A DNA stretch of 64,000 bases from Streptomyces caeruleatus (lineage in GTDB: Bacteria; Actinomycetota; Actinomycetes; Streptomycetales; Streptomycetaceae), in NCBI RefSeq assembly GCF_001514235.1, contig NZ_KQ948938.1:62001-126000 (forward strand), given 5' to 3'. A program made the position numbers and the translations under genes. Within the stretch, counting starts at the first letter, position 1. Every line of letters starts with the position of its first letter. The notes beneath the pieces are model-generated. The model saw nothing but the letters and a program-made list of their open reading frames with translations. It ran no database searches and was not told the DNA's origin. Positions 10,215-17,996 of the stretch are shown piece after piece.

Positions 10215-10268
10215 CGCCCGGCCCGGCAGAGCCGCTCGTCGGCTCTGCCTGCTCCGGCATCCGTGCCG

Positions 10269-10372
10269 TCTGCTCCCGCACTCGGGTCGTCTGCTCCCGC
10301 AGTCGGGTCGTCTGCTCCCGCAATCGGGTCGCCTGCTCCCGCAATCGGGTCGCCTGCTCCGGCACCCGTGCC
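10269..10372. repeat. 21-base tandem repeat between tmk and holB
   Basis: Four full copies and one degenerate copy of a 21-base unit, consensus YCTGCTCCCGCANTCGGGTC plus G, begin at 10269, 10290, 10311, 10332 and 10353. Each unit holds the small palindrome CCCGCANTCGGG, so the array could form a series of short hairpins in RNA. It lies in the 259-base gap between the two genes. The unit is a multiple of three, but I see no convincing gene across it. Confidence 0.8.
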
Positions 10373-10473
10373 TGTTGCTACAACGCCCGTTGCCCGGTCC
10401 GGCACCCGTTGTCAGTGCTGCCCCGCACAATGGATCCCGCACCGCGAAATGTGAACGAAGGGCGGCGGGACCC

Positions 10474-11679
10474 ATGAGCGTGTGGGACGACCTGGTGGGG
10501 CAGGCGAGGGTGAGCGAGCAGCTGGATGCTGCCGCGCGGGACGCCGACGCCCTCGTCACCGCCGCTGCCGTCGGCGCGCCGCCCCCCGAGGCGTCCAAGA
10601 TGACCCACGCCTGGCTGTTCACCGGCCCGCCCGGCGCGGGCCGGAACCAGACGGCGCGGGCCTTCGCCGCCGCCCTTCAGTGCGTCAGCCCTGACCGGGC
10701 GCTGGGCGGCGCCCCCGGATGCGGCTTCTGTGACGGATGCCATACGGCGCTCGTCGGCACGCACGCCGATGTCACCACCGTCGCTGCCGTCGGCACCCAG
10801 ATCCTCGCCGACGACATGCGGGACACCGTCCGCAAGTCGTTCACCTCGCCGGCGAACGGCCGCTGGCAGGTCATCCTCGTCGAGGACGCCGAACGGCTGA
10901 ACGAGAAGTCGGCCAACGCCGTCCTGAAGGCGGTCGAGGAGCCCGCTCCCCGCACGGTCTGGCTGCTCTGCGCCCCTTCCATCGAGGACGTCCTGCCGAC
11001 CATCCGCTCCCGCTGCCGCCACCTGAACCTGAGCACGCCCTCCGTCGACGCCGTAGCCGACATGCTCGTACGGCGCGAAGGCATCGAGCCCGAGGTCGCC
11101 GCCGCCGCGGCCCGCGCCACTCAGGGCCATGTCGACCGGGCCCGCCGCCTAGCCACCGACCCGGCCGCCCGCGAGCGCCGGGCCGCCGTCCTCAAGCTGC
11201 CCCTCCGTCTCGGCGACATCGGCGGCTGCCTCAAGGCCGCGCAGGAACTCGTGGACGCCGCGGCGGAGGACGCCAAGCAGCTCGCCGAGGAGATCGACGT
11301 CAAGGAGACCGAGGAGCTGAAGGCGGCCTTGGGCGCGGCCCAGGGCGGTCGGATGCCGCGCGGCACGGCGGGCGTGATGAAGGACCTGGAGGACAAGCAG
11401 AAACGGCGCCGTACGCGGACGCAGCGCGACAGCCTCGACCTCGCCCTGACCGACCTCACCGCCTTCTACCGCGACGTCCTCGCCCTCCAACTCGGCTCCC
11501 GTGTGGCCCTCGCCAACACCGACGCCGAGGACGCCCTGGAGCGTCTGGCCCGCGACAGCGCCCCGGAGTCCACCCTGCGCCGGCTCGAGGCCATCGCCGC
11601 CTGCCGTGACGCCCTCGACCGCAATGTGGCGCCACTGCTGGCGGTGGAGGCGATGACCATGGCGCTGAGAGCGGGCTGA
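10474..11679 (+). CDS. holB: DNA polymerase III subunit delta-prime
   Basis: The delta-prime subunit is part of the clamp loader that opens and places the sliding clamp. The protein has 401 residues, and ATG 10474 follows GGCGGCGGGA. The AAA+ fold is visible: GPPGAGRNQTARA at about residues 47-59 is a modified Walker A, as expected since delta-prime does not need to hydrolyse ATP. The zinc module has Cys at CVSP, GCGFCDGC (about residues 70-90). VEDAERLNEKSANAVLKAVEEP is the sensor/Walker B region, followed by the SRC-type motif IRSRCRHL. The C-terminus is the helical collar domain. It follows tmk as in many bacteria, where the two are often an operon. Confidence 0.93.
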   Translation: MSVWDDLVGQARVSEQLDAAARDADALVTAAAVGAPPPEASKMTHAWLFTGPPGAGRNQTARAFAAALQCVSPDRALGGAPGCGFCDGCHTALVGTHADVTTVAAVGTQILADDMRDTVRKSFTSPANGRWQVILVEDAERLNEKSANAVLKAVEEPAPRTVWLLCAPSIEDVLPTIRSRCRHLNLSTPSVDAVADMLVRREGIEPEVAAAAARATQGHVDRARRLATDPAARERRAAVLKLPLRLGDIGGCLKAAQELVDAAAEDAKQLAEEIDVKETEELKAALGAAQGGRMPRGTAGVMKDLEDKQKRRRTRTQRDSLDLALTDLTAFYRDVLALQLGSRVALANTDAEDALERLARDSAPESTLRRLEAIAACRDALDRNVAPLLAVEAMTMALRAG

Positions 11680-11804
11680 GCCGGGCGGGACCCGGGCGCG
11701 GCAGGCACTCAGAGGTGATCAACGGGAGGTTGACCATGTAACACGTACGAGCCGTGGCGTGCACGCAAGGCATCCAACCGGCTGCACAGAGTTACGCTCG
11801 CCTG

Positions 11805-13466
11805 ATGTACACCAGGCGCAGCTCTCCAGCCGGCCCAGCCCCGAGTTCCAGCGGGCAGGGCCCTCGCAACCGTCGTGGACAGGGCCCACGCGACCGTCGC
11901 TCCCACGCCCGGCGGACCGGCACGATCGGTGTCCTCCTCGCCGCCGGCGCGCTGCTCGTCTCCGCCTGCACCTCCGGCGGTGTGACGACCGGCGCGACGA
12001 AGTCGGGGGGCCCGGCGGCCGGGGCGGCGCTGGCCGCGCTGCCACGGGCGACCCCGACCGCGCTGTCGCCGTACTACGCGCAGAAGCTGACCTGGCGCAG
12101 CTGCGGGGTGCCCGGCTTCCAGTGCGCCACGATGAAGGCGCCGCTCGACTACGCGAAGCCGGACGCCGGGGACACCCGCCTCGCCGTGGCCCGCAAGAAG
12201 GCGACGGGGCCGGGCAAGCGGCTCGGTTCGCTGCTCGTGAACCCGGGCGGCCCCGGCGGTTCGGCGATCGGCTACCTCCAGCAGTATGCGGGGATCGGCT
12301 ACCCGGTCGACGTGCGCGCGCAGTACGACATGGTCGCGGTCGACCCGCGCGGCGTCGCGCGCAGTGAGCCGGTCGAATGCCTCGACGGCCGGGCGATGGA
12401 CGCGTACACGCAGACGGACTTCACGCCCGACGACGCCAAGGAGACGGGTCGGCTCGTCGAGGCGTACAAGAAGTTCGCGGAGGGCTGCGGCACGGACGCC
12501 GCCGGCCTGCTCCGGCACGTCTCCACCACCGAGGTGGCCCGGGACATGGACATCCTGCGCGCGGTGCTCGGCGACGAGAAGCTGACGTACGTGGGCGCCT
12601 CGTACGGCACGCTGCTCGGGGCGACGTACGCCGGGCTCTTCCCGGACCGGGTGGGACGGCTCGTCCTGGACGGCGGGATGGACCCCTCCCTGCCCGCGCG
12701 CCGGTTGAACCTCGACCAGACGGCGGGCTTCGAGACGGCGTTCCAGGCGTTCGCCCGGGACTGCGTGCACCACCGGGACTGCCCGCTGGGCACGAAGGTG
12801 AGCGATGTCGGCGGAAACCTCAAGGCCTTCTTCGAGAAGCTGGACGCGCGCCCCATCCCGACCGGTGACGCGGACGGCCGTCGGCTCGGCGAATCCCTCG
12901 CCACCACCGGCGTGATCGCGGCCATGTACGACGAGGGCGCCTGGCCGCATCTGCGTGACGCGCTGTCCGCGGCGATGCGGGAGAACGACGGGGAGGGCCT
13001 CCTCGTCCTCTCCGACAGCTACTACGAGCGCGACGCCGAGGGCCGCTACACGAACCTGATGTTCGCCAACGCGGCGGTGAACTGCCTGGACCTGCCGCCG
13101 GCCTTCTCCACGCCCGACGAGGTCCGCAGGTCCCTCCCCGCCTTCGAGAAGGCATCCCCCGTCTTCGGCGAGGGCCTCGCCTGGGCCACCCTGAACTGCG
13201 CGTACTGGCCCGTGGCGCCCACCGGCGGGCCGCACCGCATCGAGGCGGCGGGCGCGGCCCCGATCGTCGTGGTCGGCACCACCCGGGACCCGGCGACCCC
13301 CTACCGCTGGGCCCAGGCCCTCTCCCGCCAGCTCACCTCCGCCCGCCTCCTCACCTACGAGGGCGACGGCCACACCGCGTACGGGCGGGGGAGCACCTGC
13401 ATCGACAGGACGATCAACACCTACCTCCTGCGGGGGACGCCGCCGACGCGGGACAAGCGGTGCTGA
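11805..13466 (+). CDS. Secreted tripeptidyl-aminopeptidase-type alpha/beta hydrolase
   Basis: The protein has 553 residues from ATG 11805; an upstream GTG would add residues without a signal. The N-terminus is long and basic (RRSHARRTG), followed by a hydrophobic core and LVSAC, a possible lipobox, so the enzyme is exported and may be lipid-anchored. The nucleophile is Ser266 in GASYGT, with the oxyanion segment NPGGPGGSA upstream. The C-terminal segment ending in DGHTAYGRGSTC supplies the catalytic His, and an Asp is expected in the TTRDPATP region. This is the SlpD/E and Tap family of Streptomyces, which removes tripeptides from protein N-termini outside the cell. Complete. Confidence 0.9.
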   Translation: MYTRRSSPAGPAPSSSGQGPRNRRGQGPRDRRSHARRTGTIGVLLAAGALLVSACTSGGVTTGATKSGGPAAGAALAALPRATPTALSPYYAQKLTWRSCGVPGFQCATMKAPLDYAKPDAGDTRLAVARKKATGPGKRLGSLLVNPGGPGGSAIGYLQQYAGIGYPVDVRAQYDMVAVDPRGVARSEPVECLDGRAMDAYTQTDFTPDDAKETGRLVEAYKKFAEGCGTDAAGLLRHVSTTEVARDMDILRAVLGDEKLTYVGASYGTLLGATYAGLFPDRVGRLVLDGGMDPSLPARRLNLDQTAGFETAFQAFARDCVHHRDCPLGTKVSDVGGNLKAFFEKLDARPIPTGDADGRRLGESLATTGVIAAMYDEGAWPHLRDALSAAMRENDGEGLLVLSDSYYERDAEGRYTNLMFANAAVNCLDLPPAFSTPDEVRRSLPAFEKASPVFGEGLAWATLNCAYWPVAPTGGPHRIEAAGAAPIVVVGTTRDPATPYRWAQALSRQLTSARLLTYEGDGHTAYGRGSTCIDRTINTYLLRGTPPTRDKRC

Positions 13467-13559
13467 GGGCTGTGGCTGCCCGCGGACACTGACGGTGGGC
13501 CCTGACGGCGGCCCCTGACGGCGGGCCCTGACCGCGGCGCCGGCAGCGCCCCTGAACTG

Positions 13560-13582
13560 CCCCGGAGCACCTCGCTCCGGGG
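13560..13582 (+). terminator. Hairpin terminator after the aminopeptidase gene
   Basis: CCCCGGAGC and GCTCCGGGG form a perfect 9-bp stem around a 5-base loop. It lies 93 bases after the aminopeptidase stop and before the tRNA gene. There is no U-run, which is usual for Streptomyces terminators. Confidence 0.6.
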
Positions 13583-13707
13583 CTCCGGGGCGAGGCCGGC
13601 GGCGCTGGGAGTGCGCCCTGGAGAGCCCGGGAGGGGTTGGTACGGAGCGCCTTCGAAACTGTGTAGACTTACCGACGTTGCTGATCGCACCATAGTGCGG
13701 ACAGCGC

Positions 13708-13781
13708 GCCGCCTTAGCTCAGATGGCCAGAGCAACGCACTCGTAATGCGTAGGTCTCGGGTTCGAATCCCGAAGGCGGCT
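13708..13781 (+). tRNA. tRNA-Thr, anticodon CGT
   Basis: The cloverleaf is complete in 74 bases. The acceptor stem GCCGCCT (13708-13714) pairs with AGGCGGC (13774-13780), and the discriminator base is T. The anticodon stem ACGCA/TGCGT closes the loop CTCGTAA, which gives anticodon CGT at 13742-13744, reading ACG. The T arm carries GGTTCGAATCC. CCA is not encoded. A TAGACT -10-like element lies at 13664-13669. The gene marks the switch from conserved core genes on the left to variable genes on the right, as expected for a tRNA used as an integration site. Confidence 0.95.
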
Positions 13782-13787
13782 CTTGTG

Positions 13788-13821
13788 AAAGCCCGGGTCA
13801 GACGCCGCTGACCTGGGCTTT
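13788..13821 (+). terminator. Terminator of the tRNA gene
   Basis: AAAGCCCGGGTCAG and CTGACCTGGGCTTT form a 14-bp stem with one mismatch around a 6-base loop, starting 7 bases after the tRNA. The T-rich run TCTCGCGTTTT follows. Confidence 0.85.
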
Positions 13822-14035
13822 CTCGCGTTTTAGAGTGCGGTTCTGGTCTGGGCGGACCCGGCGGTCTGTGCCGCCAAATCCAAGGGGTGCGCGAGGGGAG
13901 CGCATCAGCGCAGAGCTTGTGCGCGGGGGTGCGCAAGGGCCGACACGAGGGCGCCGTCGAAAGGCGGGGCGAGGACTCTCGGCGGGCAGACCGGTTTTGT
14001 GGAGATACTCCAGTCCGAACTTCTAGGCTGGGCCC

Positions 14036-14674
14036 GTGGCAGATCGATCGGGCACCCTCCCGCTCAAGACCCTTGTGACGCAGGCGAGTGCCGTGTTGCT
14101 GACGCACGGAGTCGAGGTCGAGCCGACATCGGTGCGGGGCGTTGCGGAGCACCTCGTCGAGGTCATGGCCCAGCAGGTGGGCATGGACCACGAGGAAGCC
14201 GTCCATCTGGTGACCCCAGAGGCTGTCGCGGAGATCATCATGAAGGCGGCGAGCGAAGACGACCAAGGGGCCTCTGGCCCGCACGCGGTGCGGCCGGTGC
14301 GGATCGATGACCGTACGGTCAGTGCACCCGTCGAGTCGCTGGGCCACTTGGTCATGGCTGCTTCGCAGGCCGGCAAGTACGCCGGCCTCAACGACGACGG
14401 AGCAGCTTCGGCCCACCTCCTGGATCTCGCTACTGAGATCGGCGCGGCCCTCGTGAAGAACCACGCCGACGGGGCAGCGGAGATCTCGGTAGGTGTGCTC
14501 GATGAACTGGCCGAGTTGGTGGACACCGTGGCTGACCATGTCGAGACAAGTGGTTGGAGCATCTGTCCCTGCGGCGAGGACCACGACCAACGTCGCGTGG
14601 ATGTCGGCACGGTCCGGGTCATGCGTCACCATGCCGCTCTGGCCCGTGGCCTCCGGGAGCAGGCAGGTCGCTAG
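14036..14674 (+). CDS. Hypothetical acidic protein (212 aa)
   Basis: It starts at GTG 14036 and is the first gene after the tRNA-Thr. The protein is mostly helical and acidic, without signal peptide or membrane segment. The C-terminal third carries CPCGEDHDQRRVDVG, with two cysteines and a histidine, which could be a small metal site. Residues 65-75 (EEAVHLVTPEAV) are also helical. I do not recognise a family. Its position next to a tRNA and far from any core function suggests island cargo. The start is not firmly fixed because no strong ribosome site is visible. Confidence 0.6.
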   Translation: MADRSGTLPLKTLVTQASAVLLTHGVEVEPTSVRGVAEHLVEVMAQQVGMDHEEAVHLVTPEAVAEIIMKAASEDDQGASGPHAVRPVRIDDRTVSAPVESLGHLVMAASQAGKYAGLNDDGAASAHLLDLATEIGAALVKNHADGAAEISVGVLDELAELVDTVADHVETSGWSICPCGEDHDQRRVDVGTVRVMRHHAALARGLREQAGR

Positions 14675-14752
14675 CCTCGCGAGCGAGCGGCGACGGGGCC
14701 AGCGCAGAGCCTGCATGGGTCAGAACCGGCGCCTGAGAAGGTGCTGGACTCG

Positions 14753-15619
14753 CTACGAGAAGGGTGATGACTTCAGCAGCACCGCCGCGTCATTGAGGAC
14801 CAGCAGGCCGGCGGATGCTCCGTGGGGTTCGTAATCGGCTCCCGGAATCCGTACCGGTGATCGAGTCAGGATGCTTGCCAAGTCAGAGGCGTCGGTCTGG
14901 TCTCGCTTCGCCTGCCACGTCAATTGCGGCCACTTCCGGCCGGGGACTGGTTCGTTCCACGCTGGCCGGATGCCGAGTTTGTACCAGAGCACCATCGCGC
15001 GGGTCATCAACGCGCTACGCAACGGAGCACACCGCCGGGCTGCCCAGTGAGCGGCGAAGGCGGCTTCTTCGCAGGAAATCTCGGTGCGAGTCCACAGGAT
15101 CTCCTTCACCTCTGGGTCGGTGTGCCATCGCGTCTCGCCCCTGAATCGTTGCCGGAAGTCTCGGCGCGTGCGGCCGTTGGAAGCGTGGGAGTCGATGAGA
15201 TCCAGACGGCCACCGGTGGGGAGATGCACGAAGCGCAGTCGGCGCTTGTTCAAGTCTTCCAGCCGGAGCCCGGGGATCCCGGACACCTGCCCCTCGCCGT
15301 GGAGCAGCGGCATCAGCTTCGAGGCGATGCGACAGGCGGTGTTGGTGTGGACGTCGAGTTGATCGGGACGCGACACGATTGCGTTCGCGTAACTACAGAC
15401 GCCGGAAAGGCACACCCCTGGGAGCGAGTCGAACGGGTGTCGCGCCCTGGAGTTGCTCATCAGACACGTGGCCAGCATGGCCTGGAAGACCTGCTGACCG
15501 GACCCGGCGCTGTCGAGCACCGGGCGGCCGGCGACATCGCGCTCGATCGCGCGCTGGTCCAAATAGAGGTAGTCCTCAAGGACCTTGCGCAGGGCGCGGT
15601 CATTCTTGTGCGGGGACAC
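14753..15619 (-). CDS. Hypothetical protein (288 aa)
   Basis: It reads leftward from GTG 15619, with only a weak GAACGGG upstream. The composition is soluble and mixed, and no signal peptide is seen. Segments such as GGRLDLIDSHASNGRTRRDF and a Trp-rich C-terminal part (RPAWNEPVPGRKWPQLTW) look like a folded enzyme-like domain, but no known motif is clear. It has several cysteines (for example LPGVCLSGVCSYAN) spaced too irregularly for a zinc finger. The codon use is slightly less G+C-biased than in core genes. It is tail-to-tail with the 14036 gene and lies in the same direction as the unknown gene at 15868-16929, so the two may form a cargo pair. Confidence 0.6.
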   Translation of the reverse strand: MSPHKNDRALRKVLEDYLYLDQRAIERDVAGRPVLDSAGSGQQVFQAMLATCLMSNSRARHPFDSLPGVCLSGVCSYANAIVSRPDQLDVHTNTACRIASKLMPLLHGEGQVSGIPGLRLEDLNKRRLRFVHLPTGGRLDLIDSHASNGRTRRDFRQRFRGETRWHTDPEVKEILWTRTEISCEEAAFAAHWAARRCAPLRSALMTRAMVLWYKLGIRPAWNEPVPGRKWPQLTWQAKRDQTDASDLASILTRSPVRIPGADYEPHGASAGLLVLNDAAVLLKSSPFS

Positions 15620-15867
15620 GGAAAACCCGTTCCGCGGCCGATCACCCGGGCTGAACTCGACCGCTGGTCACAGGGCCGTACAGGACAAGATGGAGGAAGC
15701 GCATAAGCGCGGGACTGGGCATCGCACCCTAGAGACCTATCCGCAGGTCCGCCCGGGCAGACCGCCAGCCTGTGGGCTGTCCCAGCCCGTAGAGAAGAAT
15801 CTAACCGATCGTCGGCCGCAGTCGGCCTTTGCCGCGGATAGAGCAACCCTTTCAGGCTAACGGACCG

Positions 15868-16929
15868 TCAGTTCCCCTGAGGGAGTCCAGTTCGGTGGTC
15901 TGATCGGTACCTGCTGTGGTGTTGCGGCATCACGCGGCCCAGCCAGATCGGATCGGCACCGGCACGTTGTAGGGCCCGATAGGTGTCCTGTGAGTCGCAC
16001 CAGGTGCCCATGGCTCGGAACCGCACCTGGAGCGAACCAGGCTGGCCTGCGGGACCGCTGAGTTCGACGGTGCACTGCCGGTCGTAGCGGGGATCTGCCC
16101 ACGGCGCGTCGCATTCGCAGTGAAGCTTGTCGACTGCCAGGCCCATGCCCCATTTCGGGTCCGTCAGGTGGTCGACGAACGCGTCGTGTGCAGGCCTGAC
16201 TCCCGGATCGTGCTTGAGTTCGACCCGCCAGTCGTTCCACGTCACCCAGTAACGCGTGCAGTACGCGTTACTCACCTCGTGGAACAGCCCGGCCCGGCGC
16301 AGCAGGCCGCTTGGCAGCCAAGACGCCTCTGCGACAGCCTGGGACATTTCGGCATGCTCTTGGTGGAAGGCCCTCTCTGGCTCAGTCAGCTCAGCTTCGT
16401 GCCAGCATGGCCTGTACCCGTCCGCTTCCAGCATTGCCCGGCGACCAGCAACCAGGGACGCCCAGTCGCTGATGCCGTCGCATGTGAGGATCACGCTCGC
16501 CTTTGTTCCGGCCAGTGACAGATGCAAGCCTTCTCCGCTGGCCCTCGTGATCCGAACACCCGGTACACCGAGCACCCGTACGTCGGCATCCGTTTGTTCC
16601 GCCTCGGGAAGTTCTGCTGGCAACAACCCTTCCAGGGCATGTGCCACCAGGGGATAGCCGTGTCGGGTCGAGGAGGCATCGAGTGAGAGGACGATGCTGT
16701 CGTGGCGTGGGATGACTGAACCGATTCCGATGGGATGCGCGAAGTAGTCGACGTCTCCCCGCAGGTGCTCGAACACCAGGGCTTCGAGGAGGTGTTGGGC
16801 GCCAGCGGCTTCTGCGATGCGCGGCCGACTGACGGGCTCGCTCGCCAGGAACTGGCGTGCCTGCGCATGGGTGAGGCCTGTGTAGTGGTGAAGCTGCCTG
16901 GCGTTGCGGCCGGCGTATCCGTGCGGCAT
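15868..16929 (-). CDS. Hypothetical protein (353 aa)
   Basis: The start ATG 16929 follows GAAGGAC at the right distance; longer versions upstream lack a ribosome site. The N-terminal 30 residues (HYTGLTHAQARQFL and following) resemble a small helical module. A central part with LSLDASSTRHGYPLVAHALEG is followed by a beta-rich region, SLAGTKASVILTCDG. The C-terminal third has many Trp, His and Cys residues (WVTWNDWRVEL, HCECDAPW, TWCDSQDTY), which may bind metal. I do not recognise a family. It lies upstream of the 288-aa unknown on the same strand with a 248-base gap. Confidence 0.6.
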   Translation of the reverse strand: MPHGYAGRNARQLHHYTGLTHAQARQFLASEPVSRPRIAEAAGAQHLLEALVFEHLRGDVDYFAHPIGIGSVIPRHDSIVLSLDASSTRHGYPLVAHALEGLLPAELPEAEQTDADVRVLGVPGVRITRASGEGLHLSLAGTKASVILTCDGISDWASLVAGRRAMLEADGYRPCWHEAELTEPERAFHQEHAEMSQAVAEASWLPSGLLRRAGLFHEVSNAYCTRYWVTWNDWRVELKHDPGVRPAHDAFVDHLTDPKWGMGLAVDKLHCECDAPWADPRYDRQCTVELSGPAGQPGSLQVRFRAMGTWCDSQDTYRALQRAGADPIWLGRVMPQHHSRYRSDHRTGLPQGN

Positions 16930-17513
16930 GTCTGTCCTTCTCGCACGAGCTGCCGACCCAGCACGGCAGATACGAGAGCAGACTGCTTCGGCACGGTGCT
17001 GTGGGAACTGCCACGGGTGGAGCAGACTTCGACTACTTTCTCCGCGGGTGACACCGCGGTCGGGCGGTGCCAGGAGAGGCCTCCCGTAAGGCATTGCTGA
17101 CGATGCCTGAGCGGTCAGCCGGTGTCGCGTGACACGCCAGCGCAATCACCCATCGGGCCGTGTCCCGTGCAGTGATGCGGATGGGACATGGTCCATGGAG
17201 AAGGGCTGCACGTCCGTGACCAGAGCGACGTCAGCGCTCCCTGTTGCCGTCGCGGGATGCACCAACTCATCTGGATGTCAGTGGTGTTGGCTACTATGAA
17301 CGTGGTCGACGAGATAGTTGAAAGGCATGGTGCTTCGGTGATGGTGGCCAACCGCTACAGCGCTCCAGTCCAAGAGCAATAGGCGCGCCTGGCCGGCGCT
17401 CTCCTGTTGCGACGCCCGCTGGGCGGCGACGCTGTGACGTGATTCCAGCGCAGGTGCTGCATCCTGCCCTGATTCAGGTGACGGCGCTCCGACGGAGTAT
17501 GGGAGGGCCCTAC
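16930..17513. other. 584-base stretch without a confident gene
   Basis: The stretch lies between two divergent genes. Only short frames are present. One of 35 codons beginning at ATG 17275 and ending at 17382 has no ribosome site and no recognisable product. No repeats or strong hairpins are visible. It presumably holds the promoters of the flanking genes. Confidence 0.35.
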
Positions 17514-17726
17514 TTGTCTGCCACCACTTCTACCTGCGACCACCGCGTGTATCACGTGGTCGTCGTTGCTCTGGTCTCTGTCATCACCGGGCTGGTTGCG
17601 GGGATCGGCTGCGTCGTTTTTGGCCAGACTCCCCTCACCGCCGTAGCGTCTGGCGGAGCCGTCCTTGCTTTCACCTACGGCGCTGGCATGACCGCCGCGT
17701 CGCACGTGAGTAAGCGTCAGCAGTAG
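17514..17726 (+). CDS. Small two-helix membrane protein (70 aa)
   Basis: The TTG start at 17514 is favoured because GGGAGGG lies 7 bases upstream and the first residues then match a membrane hairpin. Two hydrophobic helices are seen, about residues 13-32 (VVVVALVSVITGLVAGIGCV) and 38-60, followed by a short basic tail SKRQQ. Glycine-rich helix faces suggest oligomer packing. No family is recognised. It ends inside a perfect palindrome that serves as terminator. The function is unknown; small membrane proteins of this kind are common on integrative elements. Confidence 0.55.
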   Translation: MSATTSTCDHRVYHVVVVALVSVITGLVAGIGCVVFGQTPLTAVASGGAVLAFTYGAGMTAASHVSKRQQ

Positions 17727-17771
17727 CCGTTGCTCCGGGGCGGCCATCATGGCCGCCCCGGAGCAACGGCT
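17725..17771 (+). terminator. Perfect 23-bp hairpin terminator
   Basis: The 47 bases form two perfect 23-base arms around a single central C, starting at the last bases of the stop codon of the small membrane protein. A run of five T follows 27 bases later. The stem is unusually long and flawless. Its symmetry would let it act from either side. Confidence 0.8.
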
Positions 17772-17996
17772 GGGCGCTCAAGACAGCCCAAGATCCTTTT
17801 TGTGGTTCGTCATGGCTAGGACAGTCGCGGACTGCTCCCCCAGGCTCGGGCTTGCGTTCGTACTAAGTAGTAGCCGCCCGATTGCGGTAGGAGAGCTGGT
17901 GGTTCCGGCTCGCCTCGAAAGTGATGCGGCCTCGGTGGAGCCCCGGGCGTAGGAAGTAGAGACCTTGTACCCCGGGACGGAAAAACGGGCGCCTGG

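Noticed and set aside
7107..10622. A 1171-codon open frame on the minus strand, antisense to tmk.
   Set aside because: It mirrors the repetitive coiled coil of the kinase fusion; no start site and no recognisable domain.
17275..17382. A 35-codon frame ahead of the small membrane protein.
   Set aside because: No ribosome site and no similarity; kept only as a note in the gap entry.
17772..17996. Expected attachment site next to the first integrase.
   Set aside because: No copy of the tRNA-Thr 3' end or other clear repeat was found there, so no att site is annotated.
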